From contig CAZPDM010000017.1 in the NCBI GenBank assembly GCA_964585305.1, forward strand, positions 1 through 61,083: 61,083 nt of DNA. Direction: 5' to 3'. How positions within the stretch are numbered: the stretch's first letter is position 1; each line of letters begins with the position of its first letter. The translations under genes were made by a program, and so were the position numbers. This DNA comes from CAZPDM01 sp964585305. Its GTDB lineage: Bacteria; Planctomycetota; Uabimicrobiia; Uabimicrobiales; JABWCH01. Under the pieces are notes generated by a model. It was not told the DNA's origin, did no database searches, and was given only the letters and a program-made list of their open reading frames with translations. Below, one piece after another: positions 25,567 through 33,390 of this stretch.

Positions 25567-26805
25567 CTACTCATGATTAAAAGTGGTAATCGAGACATTA
25601 TAATCTTTTTCCTCTCCGTACATTGTCCCTAGTTTGGAATCAGCATAATTTTTGCAAATTTCTGTTAATTCCTCATTAGATAAGGTTTTTTTAGATGTTA
25701 ATAAAATAAATTTTTCTTTTCCAATTTTATCATCAAAAGCAGGAAGAGGTTTGTCTCGTGGAGGTATCCAAATACCATCAGAATTCGGCTTGCAAGGATT
25801 GGAAAATTCATACCAATATTGATTTGTCTTAGGATTATTTTTTATTTCTGGATCGGGGGTGGGATAAATACTTTGTAAGCCTGTTTGGCTATATTGTAGG
25901 ATATAGATATAACTTTCTTTCTTAACAGTCAGTTTGATTCGATATTTCATCCTAGAATAAACTTTTGAATCTGCAAGAATTATTCTCCCATCTTCTTTAT
26001 AGAACTCTAATTTTACATCAACATTGAATTCTAATTTTACACCAACATTGTTTATCCAGCTATAACCAACTAATAATAAAACTATAACGGCTGCAATCTT
26101 TAAGATTTTCGCAGTAATAGCTCTTTTTTGTGGCAAAAATATATCAGGAGAAATTCCTAATTTTTTTGCCAAATTTGGCAAATCATTGTCTTGGCAAGAA
26201 ACTATGATAGGAGTTTTTTTTGATTCCAGTTTAGAAAAGTTCACTTCTTCTAAAGAAAATACTTTTATTTCTTTTTGCTCTTGATTTTCTTGCAATGCTT
26301 CCAACAAAATTTGAACATCTTTTTCATGTAAAACTAATGCTACTGCTGGACTTTCTGTTGCTACTCTCCATTTGTTTAATAAAGACTTTTTGGCTCTTTC
26401 TCTATTTTCATTTGTTACTTTGTCCAATTGGACTTCATGCAACCCTTTTTCCAATGGATTGGGACGGCAGGAGCAAGAAACTAGAACAAGCGGAGTAGAT
26501 TCTGATAAGTCTGAATTTTGAGCAATAGCTAAAGCCGAGGCTGCAAAATCTGAATTTCCTTCCGTAAATAACTGCTGCGGTGTTTTTAATTGATTTCGTT
26601 TTTCGGTAGGAAAAATAGAAAATTGGAAGCGATAGTAAGAATGAAATTCTAACTCTCTTTCCCAAGCAAATCGACTTCCTGAGTTTTCTGGCAAACTGTC
26701 TGAAACTCCGCAATCTTTGCAAACATGATGCTTTGCTCGGATTAAATTAACTACAATATAATGAGAATTTTCTCCAGCATCTAATGGAAAGCCTATACGA
26801 AACAT
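25567..26805 (-). CDS. Membrane protein with C-terminal DUF4384-like domain
   Basis: I start at the ATG at 26805 (AAGGGA upstream); the longer frame has no site. The 412-residue protein has a ~230-residue cytoplasmic N-domain with Cys pairs ('CKDCG', 'SCSCRPNP') and a repeated 'TPLVLVSC' / 'TPIIVSCQD' sandwich-like pattern. One membrane helix ('ILKIAAVIVLLLVGYSWI', ~232-250) follows, then a C-terminal domain of ~140 residues. 'YRIKLTVKKESYIYILQYSQ' with 'GIWIPP' and 'KFILLTSKK' matches, from memory, the DUF4384 layout often found beside caspase/CHAT proteins and Ser/Thr kinases. It lies upstream of the sigma/anti-sigma/CHAT genes and is likely part of that locus. Confidence 0.68.
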   Translation of the reverse strand: MFRIGFPLDAGENSHYIVVNLIRAKHHVCKDCGVSDSLPENSGSRFAWERELEFHSYYRFQFSIFPTEKRNQLKTPQQLFTEGNSDFAASALAIAQNSDLSESTPLVLVSCSCRPNPLEKGLHEVQLDKVTNENRERAKKSLLNKWRVATESPAVALVLHEKDVQILLEALQENQEQKEIKVFSLEEVNFSKLESKKTPIIVSCQDNDLPNLAKKLGISPDIFLPQKRAITAKILKIAAVIVLLLVGYSWINNVGVKLEFNVDVKLEFYKEDGRIILADSKVYSRMKYRIKLTVKKESYIYILQYSQTGLQSIYPTPDPEIKNNPKTNQYWYEFSNPCKPNSDGIWIPPRDKPLPAFDDKIGKEKFILLTSKKTLSNEELTEICKNYADSKLGTMYGEEKDYNVSITTFNHE

Positions 26806-26828
26806 ATATTTCCCTTTTAGTTTTATAT

Positions 26829-26859
26829 AAAAAGATCGCAACTTAGTTACGATCTTTTT
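26829..26859 (-). terminator. Intrinsic terminator of leuS
   Basis: AAAAAGATCG and CGATCTTTTT form a 10-bp stem around an 11-base loop, just after the leuS stop. The DUF4384-like gene starts only 24 bp beyond, leaving little room for a separate promoter. Confidence 0.8.
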
Positions 26860-26873
26860 GTATTTTTGCTGTA

Positions 26874-29654
26874 CTAAATTACTACATTGACAATCTTCCC
26901 AGGAACAACGATGATTTTTTTAGGTTGTTTCCCAGCAAGCCATTTTGCCGCTTCTGTAGCAATAAGTGCAGCTTTTTCGACTTCAGCAGTTGGAGCATTT
27001 GCAGGTACACTAATTTCATAACGTCGCTTGCCATTAAAAGTGACAGGATATACTATAACATTTTCAATAAGATATTCTTCATTACATATTGGAAATGTGG
27101 CTGTAGTAACGCTGTCTTTATGGCCAAAGCGATGCCAAAGTTCTTCAGCAATATGAGGTGCAAAGGGCGCGATTAAAATTGTCAGAGGTTCTAATATTGC
27201 TCGTTTATTGCATTTGAGACTTGTCAATTCATTTACGCAGATCATAAAAGTACTAACAGAGGTATTAAAAGAAAATTTCTCAATATCTGAAGTTACTTTT
27301 TCAATAGTACGATGGAGGGTTTTTAATTCTTCCCTGCTTGGTTCATCTTGGGTAATGGTAAATTGTTCTCCACCGCCAAAAAAGAGGTTCCAGAATTTTC
27401 TTAAGAATTTATGGACGCCATCAATTCCATTGGTATCCCAAGGTTTGCTTACTTCTATTGGCCCAAGGAACATTTCATACATGCGCAATGTATCCGCACC
27501 ATATTTTATAATGATGTCATCAGGATTTACAACATTGTACATAGACTTGGACATTTTTTCAACAGCATAACCACATACATATTTCTCATCTTCCAAAATA
27601 AATTCAGCATTTTGGAATTCTGGCCGCCAATTACGGAAGGATTCAATATTTAAAATATCGTTGTGAACGAGACTAATGTCCACATGAATTTCTTGTGTTT
27701 CATACTCTTGGCGTAAATTATAAGACACAAACTTATTTGTATTTTTTACTCGATAAACAAAATTAGAACGTCCTTGAATCATTCCCTGGTTAATCAGTTT
27801 TTTGAAAGGCTCATCTTCTGGAATAATTCCTAAATCATACAAGAATTTGTTCCAAAATCTTGCATAAATTAAATGTCCTGTAGCATGTTCGCTTCCGCCC
27901 ATATACAAATCTACACTACGCCAATAATCCACAACTTCTTTGTTCACCAAGGCTTGATTATTGTGTGGATCCATGTAGCGTAAATAGTAGGCCGATGAAC
28001 CTGCAAAACCTGGCATTGTGCAGAATTCATAAGGATGACCTTCTTTTGTTTTCCAATTTTGAGCGCGGGCTAATGGCGGTTCGCCTTCTTCTGTTGGCAA
28101 GTATTTATCGACTTCAGGTAATTTTAATGGCAATTCATTTTCTGGAATTGTATAAGGTGTCCCATCTTTATAATAAATTGGGAAAGGTTCACCCCAATAA
28201 CGTTGGCGGCTAAAGATCGCGTCGCGTAAACGGTAGTTGACCTTTACTTTTCCGATTTTATTTTGTTCGATGTATTCTGCAGTTTTACGAATTGCTTCGG
28301 GAACTTCTAATCCAGTAATAAAGCCAGAATTAACCATTGTTCCTTCATAAGAATCAATGGCATCTTTCCAAGTAGCCGGGTCGCTTTCAGATTGCCCTTT
28401 AGGAACGACAACTTGTTTAATAGGCAATCCAAATGTACGGGCAAATGCAAAGTCACGTGTATCATGTCCAGGAACAGCCATAATTGCGCCAGTCCCGTAG
28501 CCTGCTAATACATAATCACTTACCCATATTGGAATTTCTTCATGAGTTAAAGGATTGACTGCATAAGAACCTGTAAATACGCCTGTTTTGCGAGTATCTG
28601 CAATGCGTTCACGTTCCGTCCGTTTGCTGACTTCAAGGCGATATGCTGCGACAGCTTCTTTTTGAGAGGCTGTAGTCAATTGGTCAACTAAGATGCTTTC
28701 TGGAGATAGCACCATAAAAGTAACGCCAAATATTGTATCAGCTCGAGTCGTAAAGATTTCCAATTTAATAGAGGAATCCTTTACCGGGAAAAGCATCTCT
28801 GCACCATCAGATCGGCCAATCCAATTGCGTTGGATTTCTTTCAAAGCATCTGACCAGTCAATCTTATCCAGGCCATCTAATAAGCGTTGTGCGTATGCTG
28901 AAATGCGTAAACACCATTGACGCATTTCTTTTTGAAAAACAGGATGTCCACCACGAACAGAAAGCCCATCTTTGACTTCATCATTTGCTAAAACTGTTCC
29001 CAAAGTAGGACACCAATTGACGGGAATATCTGCCTGATAGGCTAAGCGATAACGAAGTAAAGTTGTTTGTTGTTGACGTTCAGACATTTCTTTCCATTGT
29101 GTGGCTGTGAAAATTTCGGTTTGATCTGTTGCCGCGTTAATATGGGCATTACCTTCTTTTTCAAAGGTTTCAATGAGTTTGCTAATAGGTTCTGCACGTT
29201 GTGTATTTTTATTATACCAATGATGGAACATTTGGATAAATGCCCATTGCGTCCAATGATAGTATTGTGGATCGCAAGTTCTAACTTCGCGATTCCAGTC
29301 ATAGCAAAAACCTATTTTGTCCATTTGCTCTCGATAGCGGCGGATATTTTTTTCTGTTGTAATGGCAGGATGCTGACCTGTTTGGATTGCATATTGCTCG
29401 GCTGGCAATCCAAAAGCATCATATCCCATAGGATGCAATACATTAAAGCCTTTCAGTCTTTTATATCTTGAATAAATGTCCGAAGCAATATATCCTAATG
29501 GATGTCCTACATGCAAACCTGCTCCAGATGGATATGGAAACATATCTAAAACATAATACTTAGGCTTGTCCTTAGAAATTTCTACCTGGTAGGTACGATT
29601 TTCAATCCAATACTTTTGCCACTTCGATTCGATTTCTTGAAAATTATAATCCAT
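26874..29654 (-). CDS. leuS: Leucyl-tRNA synthetase
   Basis: This class I synthetase attaches leucine to tRNA(Leu). The 926 residues contain the HIGH-type motif in 'PYPSGAGLHVGHPLGYIASD' (~residues 38-57) and KMSKS in 'EKMSKSMYNVVNPDD'. The editing (CP1) domain lies between, with 'TTRADTIFGVTFMV' and 'GTGAIMAVPGHDTRD'. The catalytic 'RYWGEPFPIYY' block is intact. It is slightly longer than the ~860 typical of bacteria. It has its own promoter (29722-29749) and terminator, so it is monocistronic. Confidence 0.97.
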   Translation of the reverse strand: MDYNFQEIESKWQKYWIENRTYQVEISKDKPKYYVLDMFPYPSGAGLHVGHPLGYIASDIYSRYKRLKGFNVLHPMGYDAFGLPAEQYAIQTGQHPAITTEKNIRRYREQMDKIGFCYDWNREVRTCDPQYYHWTQWAFIQMFHHWYNKNTQRAEPISKLIETFEKEGNAHINAATDQTEIFTATQWKEMSERQQQTTLLRYRLAYQADIPVNWCPTLGTVLANDEVKDGLSVRGGHPVFQKEMRQWCLRISAYAQRLLDGLDKIDWSDALKEIQRNWIGRSDGAEMLFPVKDSSIKLEIFTTRADTIFGVTFMVLSPESILVDQLTTASQKEAVAAYRLEVSKRTERERIADTRKTGVFTGSYAVNPLTHEEIPIWVSDYVLAGYGTGAIMAVPGHDTRDFAFARTFGLPIKQVVVPKGQSESDPATWKDAIDSYEGTMVNSGFITGLEVPEAIRKTAEYIEQNKIGKVKVNYRLRDAIFSRQRYWGEPFPIYYKDGTPYTIPENELPLKLPEVDKYLPTEEGEPPLARAQNWKTKEGHPYEFCTMPGFAGSSAYYLRYMDPHNNQALVNKEVVDYWRSVDLYMGGSEHATGHLIYARFWNKFLYDLGIIPEDEPFKKLINQGMIQGRSNFVYRVKNTNKFVSYNLRQEYETQEIHVDISLVHNDILNIESFRNWRPEFQNAEFILEDEKYVCGYAVEKMSKSMYNVVNPDDIIIKYGADTLRMYEMFLGPIEVSKPWDTNGIDGVHKFLRKFWNLFFGGGEQFTITQDEPSREELKTLHRTIEKVTSDIEKFSFNTSVSTFMICVNELTSLKCNKRAILEPLTILIAPFAPHIAEELWHRFGHKDSVTTATFPICNEEYLIENVIVYPVTFNGKRRYEISVPANAPTAEVEKAALIATEAAKWLAGKQPKKIIVVPGKIVNVVI

Positions 29655-29721
29655 AATAATTTAGTTTCCTGTTAAATACGATAATTTTTAAGAGAGAAAA
29701 CTATTATAAAACATGTTTAGA

Positions 29722-29749
29722 ATTATAAATAATTTGATAAAATTGTCAA
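29722..29749 (-). promoter_or_regulatory. leuS promoter
   Basis: On the minus strand, a perfect TTGACA (29749-29744), a 16-bp spacer and a perfect TATAAT (29727-29722) lie about 65 bp before the leuS ATG. Confidence 0.8.
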
Positions 29750-29855
29750 TCTTAAATTAGTGAAATGACGTATATTTCTCAATAAGATATTTTCCATCTT
29801 TGCCAAATTTGCAAAGAAAAATTAAAAATTTGCTTCGCTAATAGTTAAAGATATA

Positions 29856-29864
29856 TGCTATAAT
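29856..29864 (+). promoter_or_regulatory. Extended -10 promoter TGCTATAAT of the HtrA-like gene
   Basis: A consensus extended -10 lies ~33 bp before the protease ATG. No well-spaced -35 is visible. The same TGCTATAAT occurs at 6627, and a close variant at 38989. Confidence 0.65.
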
Positions 29865-29897
29865 TAGAGAGAATATTATTTTTTTAAGGAATTTTTT

Positions 29898-32066
29898 ATG
29901 CAACTATGTAAATTAAAGTATTTTATAATATTATTCTTATTTGTTGGGATGCTATCTGGATATGCGCAAACTCCAGATGAAATCTCAACAACCGTAAAAA
30001 ATATGGTTTCTTATTTGAAAGACCGTAGTGTAGCAGTAAAAATTAGTATTGGAAGCAGAGCAGGATTTGGCTCTGGTGCTATTATTTCTGCAGATGGCTT
30101 AATTTTAACTTGCGCTCATGTTGCAGAAGTTGCTCCCAATATATCAATTATTACTTCAAGCGGTCAAGAATTTACTGCCACTAAATTAGGAATGAATTCT
30201 GTTAATGATTATGCTTTATTAAAGATTGACGCAAAAAATTTACCATTTTTTCCTTTGGGGGATTCTTCAAAACTTGAATTATTAGAATGGGTAATTGCTG
30301 TAGGACATCCTGGTGGTCCGTATCCGGATAATCAGCCTTCTATTGCAACAGGTAGAATTCGTGCTTTACATCGTCGCCTCCCTATTGAACTCGGAGCGAA
30401 ATTTTATGATGATGCTATCCAAACCGATTCGCCTATTTTTGCTGGCAATTCAGGTGGTCCATTAGTTAATTTAAAAGGCGAACTTATTGGTATAAATGGC
30501 GCGATTATGTTAGTAAGCGATCTGGCTTTCTCTATTCCCATCAATGAAATGAAAGCCGATTTTTCAGTCTTAAAAAAAGGACGTGATGTAGCAGGCCGCA
30601 ATCCGGAAAGTATTTTTGAAGTTTTCAAAATTATGATGGAAATGCAAGAAGAAATTCCCGTTCAAGATATGCAAAAAATGTTTGAAGATACCCCATTGGG
30701 CCGCATTTTAAAGACATTTGGAGGAGATGTTAATGATATTGTTACCCCCTCTCCTCTATTTGGTGTAGAATTTAAAATGAACAATTCCGTCATATCTGTT
30801 ACTCACGTAAGTGTCAATAGTGTGGGAGCCTTAGCAGGTTTAAAGCCTGGTGATATAATTGTCAATGTTGCAGGAAAAAAAATCACTTCATTAAATTTAA
30901 TAAGAAGTTTTTTTGCAAACGTTCAATTTGGGGAACAAATTGATATAGTTATTTTGCGTAATGGCCAACGCAAAACTCTTACTGCTATCTTTAATAAACA
31001 TGCTTACAGCCGCGATCAATATCTCAAAAATCATTTTATCAAAGAAGGTCTCATGCTAAATAAAAGCACGGTAAAGATTATTTCTTCTGATAAACTTATT
31101 GGTTACGGTGCTGCCATTGATCCGAACGGATGGATACTAACTTCTTTTCATATTTTACCCAAAAATAGTAAAGTTGCTTTAGAAATTCCACAACAACCCG
31201 GAAGGTATCCGGCAGAAATTGTTGGATGGCATGAAATATATGATATTGCGTTGTTAAAAATTAACCCGAAGATTCCTATGACAGCTTTAGAATTCGGAAA
31301 CGATCGCAATCTTAATATTGGAAATTGGGTTATATCCGGAGCAGAGATTACAGGATGTATGCAAGTTGGTATGGTAAGTGCTGTACAAAGAAATATTCCT
31401 GATAGACGTCGTGTTCCTCCGCTGGGTCTTTTTGGAATGTTAGGAACACCAAATAAATCACCAGTTCGAGCATATTTAGAGGTTATTCAACATGATTCTA
31501 ATATAGAAAAGCATCAATTTGGAACGCCTTTAATTAACCTTGAAGGGAAACTTATTGGCATCAATGTCGGACATTTTTATCGTGGAACAACATTGGCAAC
31601 GCCTATTTCTTTAATTAAAGCAGTATTAGCAGAATTAAAATCAGGAAAAAATACTGTAGCCGGGCCAGAATATCAACCTTATGAACCAGAGCTAGACCCA
31701 ATGGCACGATTGATGCAATATTTCTTGGCTCCTGATGCTGATAAAAAAGAAAATTTTGATGATATTCTGCGCGATGTTCTCAATCCTAAAGAAAAAGGAT
31801 TTATAGGCGTTCAGCTTGGCGATCATGAATCAGGTGCTGAAGTTGTAGATATTCTGAAAGATTCTCCTGCCGAAAAAGCAGGAATAAAAGTTGGTGATGT
31901 TGTTATTTCAGTAGATGGACAAAAATTGATGGATATGTTTGATTTAATTGAGCGTATTCAAAATATGCCTCCTGGAACTCAAGTACGGTTAGGCATTTTA
32001 CGCTCCGAAGGGCTAAAAGAAAAAGAAATAGAAATCACTGTAACATTAGGCCAAAGGCCGAAATAA
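29898..32066 (+). CDS. HtrA/DegP-like S1C protease with a second, inactive protease domain and two PDZ domains
   Basis: The 722-residue exported protein has a signal peptide ('YFIILFLFVGMLSGYAQ'). The first trypsin-like domain (~45-235) has a full triad: H74 in 'LTCAHVAEV', D104 in 'NDYALLKI' and S185 in 'GNSGGPLVN'. PDZ1 (~290-375; 'VGALAGLKPGDIIVNVAGKK') follows. A second trypsin-like domain (~395-590) keeps His ('TSFHIL') and Asp ('YDIALLKI'), but the Ser site reads 'HQFGTPLIN', so it is probably catalytically dead. PDZ2 is C-terminal ('SPAEKAGIKVGDVVISVDGQ'). The likely role is periplasmic quality control. It is monocistronic between an extended -10 promoter and a terminator. Confidence 0.9.
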   Translation: MQLCKLKYFIILFLFVGMLSGYAQTPDEISTTVKNMVSYLKDRSVAVKISIGSRAGFGSGAIISADGLILTCAHVAEVAPNISIITSSGQEFTATKLGMNSVNDYALLKIDAKNLPFFPLGDSSKLELLEWVIAVGHPGGPYPDNQPSIATGRIRALHRRLPIELGAKFYDDAIQTDSPIFAGNSGGPLVNLKGELIGINGAIMLVSDLAFSIPINEMKADFSVLKKGRDVAGRNPESIFEVFKIMMEMQEEIPVQDMQKMFEDTPLGRILKTFGGDVNDIVTPSPLFGVEFKMNNSVISVTHVSVNSVGALAGLKPGDIIVNVAGKKITSLNLIRSFFANVQFGEQIDIVILRNGQRKTLTAIFNKHAYSRDQYLKNHFIKEGLMLNKSTVKIISSDKLIGYGAAIDPNGWILTSFHILPKNSKVALEIPQQPGRYPAEIVGWHEIYDIALLKINPKIPMTALEFGNDRNLNIGNWVISGAEITGCMQVGMVSAVQRNIPDRRRVPPLGLFGMLGTPNKSPVRAYLEVIQHDSNIEKHQFGTPLINLEGKLIGINVGHFYRGTTLATPISLIKAVLAELKSGKNTVAGPEYQPYEPELDPMARLMQYFLAPDADKKENFDDILRDVLNPKEKGFIGVQLGDHESGAEVVDILKDSPAEKAGIKVGDVVISVDGQKLMDMFDLIERIQNMPPGTQVRLGILRSEGLKEKEIEITVTLGQRPK

Positions 32067-32078
32067 ACTAATTTTTAT

Positions 32079-32112
32079 AAAAAAACCTTGCTTTTCGGCA
32101 AGGTTTTTTTTA
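32079..32112 (+). terminator. Intrinsic terminator of the HtrA-like gene
   Basis: A-tract plus CCTTGC, a six-base loop and GCAAGG followed by a long T-run; textbook form. Confidence 0.9.
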
Positions 32113-32280
32113 TGATAAAGCAATCTTTTTATGCTTAGAGAAATTCTTAATATGAATTTATTAACAAGTCGTGCTAAAATATGGCCAGAAAATTTTTTTG
32201 AGGAAACTTATGTTTTTTTACAAAACACGCCAATTAAAAGGGAAAGTCAAGGAAATTATTTGGAGCGGGAAAAAAATACT

Positions 32281-33225
32281 ATGAAATATATTATGGCTAC
32301 AATGCTTATATGTACTATTTTAGCTCTTATAAGTTGTTCTGTTTTTTATCCGAATTGGGAACAGGATAACCAAGAGACAGATCTTTCTCATTTAGAGCCT
32401 GCAGAAAGTAATAGTAATTTAGAAAGTCAAGTAACTGCTGAGTCAGAAAATGGAACTATCGAAGAACAATTATCTGGGAAATTGGTAGCACGTGGAACAT
32501 CTGTTGAAGCTATGGTCTATGATCCCAAAAGCCAACGTATTTTTTTCAGCCATAAAGTTTCACAAAGTTCGGATCAAGAGAATTCCTATATTGGGCGTCT
32601 TGATAGTGAGGGCAATCTAGATATCCCTGATTTTGCTATAAAATTGCAATCTGTGAAAGGAATTACAATCTTAGGCGAAATTTTATATGTCATAGACGGT
32701 TTTCAAATTTGGCAATACGATCATATTACAGGGAAAAAATTAGGATTTTTTGATTTGGAAAAAATACAGGAAGAAGGAATAAAAGAATTTTGCAATATTC
32801 TAGCTAAAAATAGTAATCTTTATATCAGCGATCCAAAATCTGGCCAAATATTACTGTTTAATCCTATAGAAGAAACTGCCAGAATTTTAGCAAGTATAGA
32901 TAATATATATTGTTTAGCAGAAAATATAAATAAAAAGGAGAGCATTTTTGTTGCAAATCATACAACAATCTTTGAGTTAAATGTAGAAGGAAAAGTGCTT
33001 CGAGAGCTGCCCTATAAATTTAAGAAAATTAGTGGTTTAGTTTATGATAAGAAAAATAATTTATATATTGCAGATCAAGCCACAGGAGAAATATCAAAAA
33101 TTGATGAACAAGAAAAACTTACAACAATTACTAAAGAAATATCCCAGCTAGGAAGTATTGCTGTAAGTAACAATATACTAGTTTTTTCATGCTCTCAAGG
33201 AATACGTCGCATTGTTTTTGAATAA
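32281..33225 (+). CDS. Lipoprotein with beta-propeller (NHL/SMP-30-like) domain
   Basis: I start at the ATG at 32281 because it opens a lipoprotein signal ('MKYIMATMLICTILALISCS', lipobox LISC). The frame runs 50 codons upstream without signal-like sequence. The 314-residue protein has an acidic Ser/Glu linker (~25-70) and then repeats of the type 'VEAMVYDPKSQRIFFSHK', 'GITILGEILYVIDGFQIWQY' and 'NNLYIADQATGEISKID', consistent with a 5-6 bladed propeller. It is likely anchored in the cell envelope. The ligand or enzymatic role is unknown, and no metal-binding lactonase set is evident. Confidence 0.72.
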   Translation: MKYIMATMLICTILALISCSVFYPNWEQDNQETDLSHLEPAESNSNLESQVTAESENGTIEEQLSGKLVARGTSVEAMVYDPKSQRIFFSHKVSQSSDQENSYIGRLDSEGNLDIPDFAIKLQSVKGITILGEILYVIDGFQIWQYDHITGKKLGFFDLEKIQEEGIKEFCNILAKNSNLYISDPKSGQILLFNPIEETARILASIDNIYCLAENINKKESIFVANHTTIFELNVEGKVLRELPYKFKKISGLVYDKKNNLYIADQATGEISKIDEQEKLTTITKEISQLGSIAVSNNILVFSCSQGIRRIVFE

Positions 33226-33241
33226 AAAAAATATTTTGTTT

Positions 33242-33266
33242 GAAACAAAATCCTTGTTTCTTTTTT
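33242..33266 (+). terminator. Intrinsic terminator of the propeller lipoprotein gene
   Basis: GAAACAA, loop AATCC and TTGTTTC are followed directly by six T. Confidence 0.75.
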
Positions 33267-33285
33267 AATTTAATTTATTTTTTTC

Positions 33286-33314
33286 TTGCATACTTAAATC
33301 AAAGCTAGTAAATT
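33286..33314 (+). promoter_or_regulatory. Promoter of the chemoreceptor gene
   Basis: TTGCAT, 17-bp spacer and TAAATT lie ~75 bp before the start at 33391. Confidence 0.5.
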
Positions 33315-33390
33315 ATGAAATAGGGAATTTTTAGTGGCTTGGGTGAATTAAGCTATGTTTTTCTTTGAAAAAAAACTTAGGAGTAAATTT

